A stretch of 37,352 nucleotides of DNA, from assembly GCA_019347855.1 (NCBI GenBank), contig JAHWKO010000011.1, positions 1-37,352 on the forward strand, given 5' to 3'. The notes under the pieces are model-generated. The model made no database searches. It was not told the origin of the DNA and saw nothing but the letters and a program-made list of their open reading frames with translations. How positions within the stretch are numbered: position 1 is the stretch's first letter; the number at the start of each line of letters is the position of its first letter. A program made the translations under genes and the position numbers. Shown here piece by piece: positions 15,600-23,172 of the stretch. The stretch is from Actinomycetota bacterium. Its GTDB lineage: Bacteria; Actinomycetota; Nitriliruptoria; Nitriliruptorales; JAHWKO01.

Positions 15600-16706
15600 G
15601 TGACCAGGGGCATCGAACCACGCGAGATGGACGACGCGCTCCGGCTCGACCTGGACCCGAACGAGGGATCGGGGATGGAGCGCGTCACCAACGACGAGCT
15701 GCTGGCCGGGCGGGGGTGGGACCTGGCGTTCTGGGTGTGCCTCGACGACGTGCCGGTCCGAGACAGCCTGGCGATCGTCGGGCACCGCTGGGGCAACCCC
15801 CTGGACGCGGGCTGGGAGATCGATCGACTCGAGCCGTCGGTGACCGGCGACGACGGGGAGACCGAGGACGCCGAGGCGGTGACCCGATGGGGCGGCTGGG
15901 TGTACGTGCTCGGCTCGCACTTCGGCAGCAAGGACGGCCCGATCCAATCGGAGCGAGCGTTCATCGCCCGGATCCCCGAGGGCGAGGTTCGCTGGGACGA
16001 GGATGATGACCCGGTCAGCACGATGGAGGTCATCCGAGACGAGCTCGCGCTGCACCGGATCATCAACGACGGGCTCGCCGACGCCGACATCGAGCTCGTC
16101 GAGCTCGGTCCGGACGGCCGCGACGCCTTCATCGACGGCACCCGCGACGTGCACGGCGACGCGTCGTGGATCAGCGACCTCCGGGACGACGACCGACCGA
16201 TCAACGTCGAGGGGGCGGCGTTCCGTCCCGACGGCTCCCTCCTGGTGGGCCTGCGCTACCCGACGACCGCGGACGGCCGCCCGATCGTCGTCCACCTGCG
16301 GGGGCTCCAGGGCTGGTTCGACGATCGCGACGCTGCCCCGACCTTCGGGGGCGCGTGGGTCGTCGACGCCGTCGGTCGCGACGGCTCGATGGCTGGGGTG
16401 CGCGACCTCACGATCCTCGGCCGCGAGCTGCACGTCGTCACCGGGAACATCGACTCACGGCAGAAGGGCAGCGTCCTGCTCGAGGACCATCCCGAGGGGC
16501 GGAACACCGTCTCGACCCACTGGCGCTGCGAGCTGCCCTGGGACCGCGACGGCGGCGAGGTCGCCGCCGAACCGGTCGCGGGGTTCCCCGACATGCCCAG
16601 GATCGAGGGGATCGCCACCGACCCCGAGGGACGCTTCTACTACGTCAGCGACGAGGACGAGGAGGTCCACGTGCGCTACACGCGGTTCCTCACACCGGGC
16701 CCCTGA
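15600..16706 (+). CDS. Beta-propeller-like protein resembling DUF3616
   Basis: The 368-residue protein has the DUF3616-type signatures NVEGAAFRPDGSLLVGLRYP and a C-terminal RIEGIATDPEGRFYYVSDED, repeated strand motifs that suggest a beta-propeller. No signal peptide is visible from the GTG at 15600, which has a GGGGAG site upstream, so it is probably cytoplasmic. The function of DUF3616 is unknown. The 3' end overlaps the convergent Fic gene by 17 bp. The protein is rich in Asp and Glu. Confidence 0.65.
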   Translation: MTRGIEPREMDDALRLDLDPNEGSGMERVTNDELLAGRGWDLAFWVCLDDVPVRDSLAIVGHRWGNPLDAGWEIDRLEPSVTGDDGETEDAEAVTRWGGWVYVLGSHFGSKDGPIQSERAFIARIPEGEVRWDEDDDPVSTMEVIRDELALHRIINDGLADADIELVELGPDGRDAFIDGTRDVHGDASWISDLRDDDRPINVEGAAFRPDGSLLVGLRYPTTADGRPIVVHLRGLQGWFDDRDAAPTFGGAWVVDAVGRDGSMAGVRDLTILGRELHVVTGNIDSRQKGSVLLEDHPEGRNTVSTHWRCELPWDRDGGEVAAEPVAGFPDMPRIEGIATDPEGRFYYVSDEDEEVHVRYTRFLTPGP

Positions 16707-17763
16707 ACTCCTCGACCACCGCGTAGCGCAACCCGCGGGAGCCTGGTACGCGCCGGACCCGACCCGCGTCGAGCAGGTCGCCGAGGTCGGAGCGGGCTTC
16801 CTCGGGTCCGACCCCCACCTCGGCGCGGTAGTCGGCGACGGTGAACCGCTCCCGGCCCTCCAGGAACCCCACGGCCCGCTCCGGCGGAGCCGCGTCGAGC
16901 ACCCCGAGCCGGCGTGCCGACCGCCGAAGGCCACCCGTGACGGCCTCCCCCCAGCGTTCCAGCCAGACGGTGACGTCGCGTCGGCGATGGGTGGCGGCGA
17001 TCTCCTGGTGGTACCCGAGCGGATCCTCGGCGAGCACGGTCTCGGCGATCGCGGCGCCGTGCGGGTCCAGCCCGCGGGCACGCAGGATCAGCCGCGATGC
17101 GGTCCGGGCCAGGCGGCCGTTCGCGGCCTCGAACGGGTGGATCGACAGCAGCTCGAGGTGGGCGATCCCGCTCACCACGAGCCCGTGCTCGCGCGCCGCA
17201 GCGGAGACCAGCCACCACGACAGCAGCGCGAGGCGGCCCGGGATCCGGTCCACCTCGGCAGGGCGGTAGATCACCTTGCCGACGCTGGCGTCGTGGACCG
17301 CCTGGGCGGTCCGGCGCGCCCGACCGGCATCATCCGGCCCGAGCAACCCCCGCGTCAGGATCACGTGCAGCTCGGCGAGCGCGTCGCCCGGGTCGGTCAG
17401 CATGCGCTCGGCGAGCGCTTCCGCTTCGAGCCCAGCCAGCATGCTCCGGTACTCGACCGCGAGGACCTCGTCGTCCTCGACCTCCCCACCACCGAACGCG
17501 TCCAGCCAGTTGCCGGCGCGCTCCTCGATCGGCCGTTCGGTGTCCGTCCAGGCCGTACCTGCCAGCACCTCATCGAGCTCCGGTGGTTCGTCGATGCTCG
17601 CCCCGTCCAGCCGCAGCGACGCGATCGCGGCGTCGGCGTGCAGCTCCTCTAACAGGTCCTCGTCCGGCTCGGCGGACCGCACGAGCCCCGCGAGGCGTTC
17701 GGCGGTCGCGACCAGGTCGACCAGGTGCGGGGTGTGCGTGAAGCGGGTGAGCGGATGCTCCAT
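16690..17763 (-). CDS. Fic/DOC-family protein with winged-helix C-terminus
   Basis: The 357-residue product carries the Fic motif HPFEAANGR (His209 to Arg217), matching the HxFx(D/E)xN(G/K)R consensus for AMP or other nucleotide transfer. The N-terminal helix has SLRLDG (S49-G54) where class II Fic proteins have the autoinhibitory (S/T)xxxE(G/N); here the key Glu is Asp (D53). The last 70 residues (RERFTVADYRAEVGVGPEEA) look like a winged-helix domain, as is frequent in this family. Fic enzymes modify protein hydroxyl groups; the target is unknown. The start is 6 nt after the stop of the HAD gene, so the two form an operon, with translation perhaps coupled as no strong ribosome binding site is present. 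Confidence 0.87.
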   Translation of the reverse strand: MEHPLTRFTHTPHLVDLVATAERLAGLVRSAEPDEDLLEELHADAAIASLRLDGASIDEPPELDEVLAGTAWTDTERPIEERAGNWLDAFGGGEVEDDEVLAVEYRSMLAGLEAEALAERMLTDPGDALAELHVILTRGLLGPDDAGRARRTAQAVHDASVGKVIYRPAEVDRIPGRLALLSWWLVSAAAREHGLVVSGIAHLELLSIHPFEAANGRLARTASRLILRARGLDPHGAAIAETVLAEDPLGYHQEIAATHRRRDVTVWLERWGEAVTGGLRRSARRLGVLDAAPPERAVGFLEGRERFTVADYRAEVGVGPEEARSDLGDLLDAGRVRRVPGSRGLRYAVVEEFRGPV

Positions 17764-17769
17764 CAGGTC

Positions 17770-18630
17770 TCAGGCGCGGAGGAACCGCGCCACGCGCCCC
17801 TGGTGGGCCTCGGACGAGATCCGTCCGTGGCGTCGACCCAGGAGGTAGGTGCCCGCGGCCAGCGCGATCGCTCCGGTCGTCGCCGTGGTGGTCTTCACGA
17901 CCCGCTTGGCCTTCCGGCTGAACACGACGATCGGCCAGCCGCGCTGGTGCGCAACCGACTCCAGCGACCGGTCGGGGTTGACCGCCACCGGGTGTCCGAC
18001 GAGCTCGAGCAGTGGGAGGTCGCTGGACGAGTCGCTGTAGGCGTAGGACAACCGCAGGTCGTAGCCCTCGTCGGCAGCGAGCTTCTCGACCGCTTCGGCC
18101 TTGCCGGCCCCGTACACGAACGGCCCGTCGAGTCGGCCCGTGTAGCACCCGTCCACGATCTCGGAGCTCGTGCCGATGCTGCCCTCGAGTCCGAGCGAGT
18201 CGGCCAGTGGATCGGTGAGCTCCTGTGGGGTCGCCGACACGATGTAGCGGTCACGCCCAGCCTCGGCGTGCATCTCGAGCAGCCCCCGGGACTCCGGCCG
18301 GACCTTCGCCAGCAGCGCCGGTACGACGTCGTCCGCCAGGGCCGCCAGTTCGTCGACGCGCCGGCCGGCCACCGCGCTGAGGATGCGCTCCCGGGTGGCC
18401 TCGCTGCGCTCGTCCGAGCCGCCCGTCATCCGGAAGATCGCGGCGTTGGCCGCGTCCCGGAGCAGCTCGCTGGCTGGCACGAGGTCGTTGCGCCAGGCCG
18501 CCATGCCGAAGGCGAACGCCGACGCCCCGCTGATGAGCGTGCGGTCGAGGTCGAAGAACGCCGCCCCGCGGCGGGACGGCGCCTCGTCGTGCACCCGTCC
18601 GTCGTCGTCCAGCGGTCGGTGATCAGCCAC
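17770..18630 (-). CDS. HAD-IB family hydrolase with C-terminal membrane segment
   Basis: The 286-residue protein is a phosphoserine-phosphatase-like HAD. Motif I is FFDLDRTL with nucleophile D27 and acid D29, motif II is IVSATPQEL, the motif III lysine lies in GAGKAEAVEKL and motif IV is SDSSSDLPLL. The cap is helical and follows motif I, as in subfamily IB. Near the C-terminus TTTATTGAIALAAGTYLLG could cross the membrane, as in actinobacterial relatives. The exact phosphate substrate is unknown. The GTG start at 18630 has a GGAGGA site upstream. The Fic gene follows 6 nt after the stop. Confidence 0.87.
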   Translation of the reverse strand: MADHRPLDDDGRVHDEAPSRRGAAFFDLDRTLISGASAFAFGMAAWRNDLVPASELLRDAANAAIFRMTGGSDERSEATRERILSAVAGRRVDELAALADDVVPALLAKVRPESRGLLEMHAEAGRDRYIVSATPQELTDPLADSLGLEGSIGTSSEIVDGCYTGRLDGPFVYGAGKAEAVEKLAADEGYDLRLSYAYSDSSSDLPLLELVGHPVAVNPDRSLESVAHQRGWPIVVFSRKAKRVVKTTTATTGAIALAAGTYLLGRRHGRISSEAHQGRVARFLRA

Positions 18631-18700
18631 GGCTGGTCCTCCTGCTCGTCCACCCCGACGCTAGTCCACCTCCCGAGGTCGCCCCGCCGCGTCCCGGAGG

Positions 18701-18811
18701 CCGGTCGTGAACCTGTCACGCCACATATGGCGCTCGCGGTTCACAGGTGCGGTGGAAGATCCGGTCGTGAACGTGTCGCGCCACATATGGCGCTCGCGGT
18801 TCACAGGTGCG
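18701..18811. repeat. Two tandem copies of a palindromic repeat, 60-bp period
   Basis: Copies at 18701-18751 and 18761-18811 differ at only two positions, C/G at 18713/18773 and A/G at 18718/18778. Each copy folds on itself: outer arms GTGAAC and GTTCAC enclose an inner dyad GCCA-CATA-TGGC, so each could form a nested hairpin or bind dimeric proteins twice. The 60-bp period makes any reading frame through it repeat 20 residues. No ribosome binding site or family supports a gene, so I treat it as a non-coding repeat in the 449-bp gap 18631-19079. That gap otherwise holds the hairpin and promoter listed next. Confidence 0.75.
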
Positions 18812-18894
18812 TCGGTCGGGAGCCTGTACGGGAGGACACGGCCGGACGGGCTGGCCGGTCGGGCGTGGGACCGGCGTGCGACGGGGACCGTGCA

Positions 18895-18914
18895 TCGCTA
18901 ATCATGGCTAGCGA
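18895..18914. other. Inverted repeat TCGCTA-N8-TAGCGA upstream of the RlpA promoter
   Basis: A perfect 6-bp dyad with an 8-nt spacer ends 15 nt before the -35 element at 18930. It lies in an AT-rich patch (18892-18945). It is a candidate activator or repressor site. Confidence 0.35.
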
Positions 18915-18929
18915 AGTGCTTGCAAGAGT

Positions 18930-18958
18930 TTGCACAATAGGTTCCACCTCCGTACCGT
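18930..18958 (+). promoter_or_regulatory. Sigma-A type promoter of the RlpA-like gene
   Basis: TTGCAC (18930-18935) and TACCGT (18953-18958) are 17 nt apart, an ideal spacing. The -10 is identical to that of the tRNA promoter at 37037-37065. The leader to the GTG at 19080 would be about 115 nt, long enough to hold regulatory structure, but I recognise no riboswitch. Confidence 0.65.
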
Positions 18959-19079
18959 GAGGGCACGCCCGAGAGGCGTTCCCCCCACGGGGCGCACGGG
19001 TCGCGCAGACCGCGACCACGCCCCGCTCACGGCGGACTCGACCGCCGATCCCACGTACTCGACCGCGAGGTTCCCCATC

Positions 19080-19622
19080 GTGTCACGCCTGAAGCAACGC
19101 CTGGAACGCCGCACGGCTGCCATCGTGGTCGCGGTGGCCACCGTCGCCGCTGTGGTGCCCGCCGCGCTCGCCAGCACCGCCCCGGACGACCACGTCGCCA
19201 CCCCCACGTCGAGCGATCCCTCGGCTGGGCAACCGGTCGTCGGTGCAGGCGCGCCCATCGCCGCGGCCGCGCCTCCAGCCAGGCAGGCCCCCACCCCCGA
19301 GGGTCACGGCGAGCGCGTGGCGGAGGAGCCGGCCCCGACGATCTCCGGCTGGGCTTCGTGGTACGGCCCGGGCTTCGCCGGGCGGACCACCGCGAGCGGT
19401 GAGGTCTACGACCCCTCCGAGATGGTCGCCGCGCACAAGAGCCTGCCGTTCGGCACGCGGATCCGCGTCACGAACCAGCGCAACGGCCGCACCACCGTGC
19501 TGCGCATCGTGGACCGCGGGCCGTACGTGGGCGGTCGGATCCTCGACGTCTCGGCTGCGGCCGCCGACGTGCTGGGGATGAAGGGCTCGGGGACCGCGCC
19601 CGTCTCGATCGAGATCCTCTAG
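19080..19622 (+). CDS. RlpA-like double-psi beta-barrel protein, secreted or membrane-anchored
   Basis: The 180-residue product starts VSRLKQRLERRTAAIVVAVA and continues as a hydrophobic stretch to PAALAS, a signal peptide or anchor. A Pro/Ala-rich linker follows. Residues about 88-180 are a double-psi beta-barrel domain: GWASWYGPGFAGRTTASGE, then HKSLPFGTRIRVTN, then IVDRGPYVGGRILDVS. These are the hallmarks of RlpA/3D-domain proteins acting on denuded peptidoglycan glycans. The catalytic-type Asp lies in VDRGPY. There is no SPOR domain, so localisation differs from E. coli RlpA. The GTG at 19080 has GAGG 9 nt upstream. A longer frame from 18930 would start at the promoter itself and is rejected. 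Confidence 0.87.
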   Translation: MSRLKQRLERRTAAIVVAVATVAAVVPAALASTAPDDHVATPTSSDPSAGQPVVGAGAPIAAAAPPARQAPTPEGHGERVAEEPAPTISGWASWYGPGFAGRTTASGEVYDPSEMVAAHKSLPFGTRIRVTNQRNGRTTVLRIVDRGPYVGGRILDVSAAAADVLGMKGSGTAPVSIEIL

Positions 19623-19668
19623 CAGGCCCCCCACGAAGCAAGGCCCCCAGCGACCGACCTTCCGCTCC

Positions 19669-19693
19669 GGAACCCCCTTCCCCTTGGGGTTCC
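19669..19693 (+). terminator. Hairpin downstream of the RlpA-like gene
   Basis: GGAACCCC and GGGGTTCC form a perfect 8-bp stem with a 9-nt loop, 47 nt after the stop at 19622. It is followed by TTCG rather than a T-run. It probably ends the RlpA transcript. Confidence 0.6.
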
Positions 19694-19762
19694 TTCGCGG
19701 TCACCCGGCTGCTGGGGACCTCGGGGCGCACCGTACGCGAGACGCGTCGACGGTCAACACAC

Positions 19763-19962
19763 TCATCCACAGGTCCCGTGGATGTCCTGTGGAAGACCCT
19801 GTGGACAGCTCGGTCCGGGTGTGGAAAGCGTCCCTCGGCGCTCGACGGACCCCGCCGTGAGCAGGTCGTTCTCCACCCTGATCGTCCACACCCTGTGGAT
19901 AGTGCGACCTCGCGGGGTTCGCGCCTCGGTGTCCGGTCAGCGCACATCCAAGGTCATCCACA
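19763..19962. other. Cluster of eight DnaA-box-like sequences (origin-like or DnaA-titrating region)
   Basis: Within 200 bp I find TCATCCACA (19763-19771), CGTGGATGT (19777-19785), TGTGGAAGA (19788-19796), TGTGGACAG (19800-19808), TGTGGAAAG (19820-19828), TCGTCCACA (19882-19890), TGTGGATAG (19894-19902) and TCATCCACA (19954-19962). Seven contain the exact TCCACA/TGTGGA core, and five differ from TTATCCACA or TTGTCCACA at a single base (19763, 19800, 19882, 19894 and 19954). Chance would give about 0.1 such cores in 200 bp. The cluster fills most of the 420-bp gap between the RlpA-like and YgjP-like genes. No AT-rich unwinding element and no dnaA, dnaN, rpmH or recF gene is nearby, so whether this is oriC, a titration site or a regulator site is open. 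Confidence 0.65.
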
Positions 19963-20042
19963 GGCTCCGGTGTCCGCCTCCGGCCGGTGGTCACACCTCG
20001 GACCTACGCTCCGCGCCGATCGACGACCCCGGAGGTGAGCAG

Positions 20043-20615
20043 GTGGCACGACGTGGCGTGACGGTGGAGCGGCGGCCCGGTCGGATCGACCCGAACGGGG
20101 AGCGGCTGCCCCCGGTCGAGATCCAGCGCAGCCGTCGCCGACGCAAGACCGTGAACGCCTACGCCCGGGACGGGGTGATCGTGGTCCAGGTCCCGGCCGC
20201 GCTGCCGCGGGACCGCGAGGACGAGATCGTCGCGGACATGGTCGACCGGGTGAGCGGCCGGGCACGGGTCGAGGAGGTGGACGGCGACGAGGTGCTCGCC
20301 GCCCGGGCCGCGCACCTCGCGGACCGCTACCTGGACGGGGTGCGTCCCACGTCGGTGCGCTGGTCTGACCGGATGCGCCGGCGCTACGGCTCGTGCGCGA
20401 CCGTCGACGGGGACATCCGCATCAGCCGGCGCCTCGCCCGGTGCCCCGACTACGTGCTCGACGCCGTCCTGATCCACGAGCTCGCGCACCTGCAGGCGCC
20501 GGGTCACGGACGCGACTTCGAGGACCTCGTCGCGCGGTTCCCCCACCACGACCGCGCCGAGGGGTTCCTCGAAGGGATGGCGCACGCGGCGGCCGGGAAC
20601 TCGCTCGACGCTTAG
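20043..20615 (+). CDS. YgjP-like zinc metallopeptidase (DUF45)
   Basis: The 190-residue product has the YgjP/DUF45 signature RRRYGSCATVDGDIRISRRL leading into the zinc site HELAHLQAPGH (H145, E146, H149 and H155). The N-terminal IQRSRRRRKTVNAYARDGVI is the usual first beta hairpin. It is a probable cytoplasmic metalloprotease of unknown substrate. The GTG at 20043 follows a near-perfect GGAGGTGA at 20031-20038, and a TACGCT at 20005-20010 may be its -10 element, right after the DnaA-box cluster. Its stop overlaps that of the convergent DUF2342 gene by 4 bp. Confidence 0.88.
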   Translation: MARRGVTVERRPGRIDPNGERLPPVEIQRSRRRRKTVNAYARDGVIVVQVPAALPRDREDEIVADMVDRVSGRARVEEVDGDEVLAARAAHLADRYLDGVRPTSVRWSDRMRRRYGSCATVDGDIRISRRLARCPDYVLDAVLIHELAHLQAPGHGRDFEDLVARFPHHDRAEGFLEGMAHAAAGNSLDA

Positions 20616-21976
20616 GGGCCGTCCCCGGGCCCGTTGTCGCGATCGTCGTCGAGGTCGCGTAGCCGCTCCTCGGCGGACCGTTCGGTGGGCGCCTCGTCGT
20701 CGCCGAACAGCGCGGACGGGTCGTCGGGGATCTGCTCGCCCGAGGCCATGCGGACCAACCAGCTGCTGGGGTCGGCGAGCTCCTCGGTGTCGGGCAGGTT
20801 CTCGGGGTGCGCCAACGCCCGGCGCAGACCCTCGAGACCGCGGGCGCGCTGCACCTCGTCGATGAACCGGTCACCGACCGACGCGTCGTCCGGCTGGAGG
20901 TCGAGCCCGAGCAGGTTGGCCAGGAGCCGTTCCCCGTCACCCTGCTCCGCGCGTCGTCGGCGGATCACCTCGTCGATCCTGCCCAGGTTGGGAAGTCGGT
21001 CACCCGCCACCTCGGCGACCTCGCGGTCCGCCCAGGCCTGTAGGAGCACGATAACCCCCTGGATCCGCTCGAGGACGCGCCGTTGCTGGGCGGTGGGTTG
21101 GAGCCGGAAGTCACCGGCCCGCTCGATCGCCCGTCGGAGGGACTCGGGATCCTCGGGGTCGACGTCGCCCAACAGATCGCGTGAGGTCTGGAAGAGCTGG
21201 TCCGGGTCGATCGACGTCCCGGTTGCGAAGGTCGCGATCAGGTCCTGGAGGTGGCCCGCCAGCCACGGCACCGCGTGGTACTGACGGCGGTGGGCGCCCT
21301 CATGCAGGGCGAGCGCGACCGCGACCTCGGTCTCGTCGAGGTCGAAGCCCGCGAACGTCTCGTCCACGTTGACCGCGATCCGGTAGGCGCTCGCGCGGGG
21401 GGCCGTCGGGATCCCCAGGTCGTACTGGCCGAGGAGCTGCCGCGACAGCTGCCCGATGACGTTGCCGGCCTGGAGGCCCATGAGCACGCCTCCCATCGGT
21501 CGCAGCATCGTCGACAGGTCACCCCCGAGGATCCCCGCGAGCCCCGGCATCTCGACCATGCCCTCGCGGGCCTGCTCGTCCAGGAACCCGGCCAGCGCCG
21601 AGACCGACGCCTCGGCGACGGGTTCGACCAGCGGTCGCAGCCCCTCCAGCGCGGCGTTCACCCACTCCTGTCGGCTCGCGACCGCCAGGCGTCCGGCATC
21701 CGGCGGTGCCGGCAGGCTGCCCCCGTCCAGCCAGTGCTCGGCGAGCTGCTGGGCGTCGGCCACCCGGCGACGTTCCTCGTCGGTCGGCGACCGGTCGCCG
21801 TCGGCCGCGAGCTGGAGCGCCGCCTGCCGGGCGAGGTCCCAGTTCACCGGTCCCGACGTGCGCCCCATCGCGGCGCGGATCCGGCGTAGGGCGTCGGCCC
21901 CGCCGAGCTGCTCGAGGAGCGCGCGCAGCTCCTCGGGCAACTCCTCGGGCAGGTCGTCGTGACCGTCGGCGGTCAC
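20612..21976 (-). CDS. Zinc-dependent metalloprotease-like protein, DUF2342 family
   Basis: The 454-residue protein matches the actinobacterial DUF2342 family (relative of M. tuberculosis Rv3195, sometimes called F420 biosynthesis-associated). The zinc-type helix is ALALHEGAHRRQY (H225, E226, H229). Upstream are PVNWDLARQAALQLAADGDR and MGGVLMGLQAGNVIGQLSRQ, both family features, and YDLGIPTAPR. After the active site it is helical, with an acidic tail. No transmembrane segment is strong. Its substrate is unknown. The start GTG at 21976 is chosen because the family begins near here and the frame further upstream would run into the divergent epimerase gene; no clear ribosome binding site supports it, so a start some codons away is possible. 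Confidence 0.82.
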   Translation of the reverse strand: MTADGHDDLPEELPEELRALLEQLGGADALRRIRAAMGRTSGPVNWDLARQAALQLAADGDRSPTDEERRRVADAQQLAEHWLDGGSLPAPPDAGRLAVASRQEWVNAALEGLRPLVEPVAEASVSALAGFLDEQAREGMVEMPGLAGILGGDLSTMLRPMGGVLMGLQAGNVIGQLSRQLLGQYDLGIPTAPRASAYRIAVNVDETFAGFDLDETEVAVALALHEGAHRRQYHAVPWLAGHLQDLIATFATGTSIDPDQLFQTSRDLLGDVDPEDPESLRRAIERAGDFRLQPTAQQRRVLERIQGVIVLLQAWADREVAEVAGDRLPNLGRIDEVIRRRRAEQGDGERLLANLLGLDLQPDDASVGDRFIDEVQRARGLEGLRRALAHPENLPDTEELADPSSWLVRMASGEQIPDDPSALFGDDEAPTERSAEERLRDLDDDRDNGPGDGP

Positions 21977-22075
21977 GACGAGCGGCCCAGGTGCAGGCGT
22001 CGGCCCGATGCCGGAGGGTCGACCGGGTGCGGCACTACGCTGGGGCGACGTCGCAGCGACCGAGGTGGGATCGAC

Positions 22076-23164
22076 ATGGCCGACGACGAACGGGTGGGGG
22101 ACCAGCTCACCGTCGCCGTGACCGGCGTGGGTGTCCTGCTGGGCCGCCGGCTGGTGGACCGGCTCGTCGCAGACGACCGGGTGGTCGCGATCCGCGGGCT
22201 GGACATCGCGCCGCCCGACGATCTGGCGGGCACGCCGAAGCTGTCGCTCGTCCACGCCGACGTGCGCGACGCCGGGTTCGGCCGGCACCTCCAGGACGTC
22301 GACGTGCTGGTGCATCTCGTCTTCGTGATGGACGAGATGGACGATGTGAACGCGATGCGGGCCATCAACGTCGACGGTACCCGGAACGTGTTCGAGGCCG
22401 CGGTCGAGGCCGGGGTCGACCAGGTCGTCTACACCTCGTCGTACGTGGTCTACGGGGCGCACCCCGACAACCAGCTGCCCCTCCACGAGGACAGTCCGCT
22501 GCGGGTCAACCCCGACTTCGCCTACGCCGAGCACAAGGCGGAGGTCGAGCGTTGGCTCGACGGCTGGCTGCCGGAGCACCAGGACCTCGACGTCGCCGTG
22601 CTGCGCCTGGGCCTCGTCGCCGGTCCGGACGTCGACAACTTCATCGTGCGCGCGATCACCGAGACGGTGCGTCCCATGATCGTGAAGGGCTACCGGCCGC
22701 CGGTGCAGTTCGCGCACGTCGAGGACGTGGCGGATGCGCTGCGGCACGCGATCGACCAGCGGCTCGACGGGCGCTTCAACGTGGCCTGCGAGGGGTGGCT
22801 GTCGTTCGAGGAAGCCGCCCAGCTGCTCGGGCAGCGGTCGCTGTCCGAGGTGCCCGAGGCGGTGGCGTTCTCGGTCGCGGAACGCCTCTGGAGCATGGGC
22901 CTCGCCCTCTTCCCGCCAGGGGCTCTGCACTACTTCATGCACCCCTTCGTCATGAGCGTCGAGCGGATGCGTGCAACCGGGTGGCGTCCGGCGCACACGA
23001 ACCGAGAGACGCTGCGGCAGCTCGCCGACGAGCACGAGGGGTACGTGACCTTGCGGCGGGACCTGCGCGTGCGACGCCGTGACCTGCGGATCGGGGCGGG
23101 CCTCGCCGGCGGGCTGTTGCTCGCGGCTGCCCTCCGGTACACGCTGCGACGCCGAGACGGCTGA
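22076..23164 (+). CDS. NAD-dependent epimerase/dehydratase family protein with C-terminal membrane segment
   Basis: The 362-residue product is an extended short-chain dehydrogenase. The dinucleotide site is VAVTGVGVLLGRRLVDRL (GxxxxxG type), followed by LVHADVRD and VLVHLVF. The active site is SSYVVYG plus YAEHK with Y150 and K154. Residues about 337-355 (IGAGLAGGLLLAAALRYTL) probably anchor it in the membrane. Members of this group act on nucleotide sugars or related lipids, but no substrate motif is decisive. The ATG at 22076 has GAGGTGG upstream, and TACGCT (22036-22041) may be the -10. It is divergent from DUF2342 and followed 8 nt later by a membrane protein, then MoaE. Confidence 0.85.
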   Translation: MADDERVGDQLTVAVTGVGVLLGRRLVDRLVADDRVVAIRGLDIAPPDDLAGTPKLSLVHADVRDAGFGRHLQDVDVLVHLVFVMDEMDDVNAMRAINVDGTRNVFEAAVEAGVDQVVYTSSYVVYGAHPDNQLPLHEDSPLRVNPDFAYAEHKAEVERWLDGWLPEHQDLDVAVLRLGLVAGPDVDNFIVRAITETVRPMIVKGYRPPVQFAHVEDVADALRHAIDQRLDGRFNVACEGWLSFEEAAQLLGQRSLSEVPEAVAFSVAERLWSMGLALFPPGALHYFMHPFVMSVERMRATGWRPAHTNRETLRQLADEHEGYVTLRRDLRVRRRDLRIGAGLAGGLLLAAALRYTLRRRDG

Positions 23165-23172
23165 CGACCGCC

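Noticed and set aside
18704..18901. Short open frame encoding a repeated 20-residue peptide across the tandem repeat
   Set aside because: No ribosome binding site or family; the peptide repeats only because the 60-bp period is a multiple of three. The DNA palindromes explain the pattern better.
18959..19079. c-di-AMP (ydaO) riboswitch in the RlpA leader
   Set aside because: Suggested by gene type and leader length, but I could not find the conserved core segments of that riboswitch by eye.
21977..23035. N-terminal extension of the DUF2342 frame far upstream
   Set aside because: It would overlap almost the whole divergent epimerase gene, and the added sequence has no family features.
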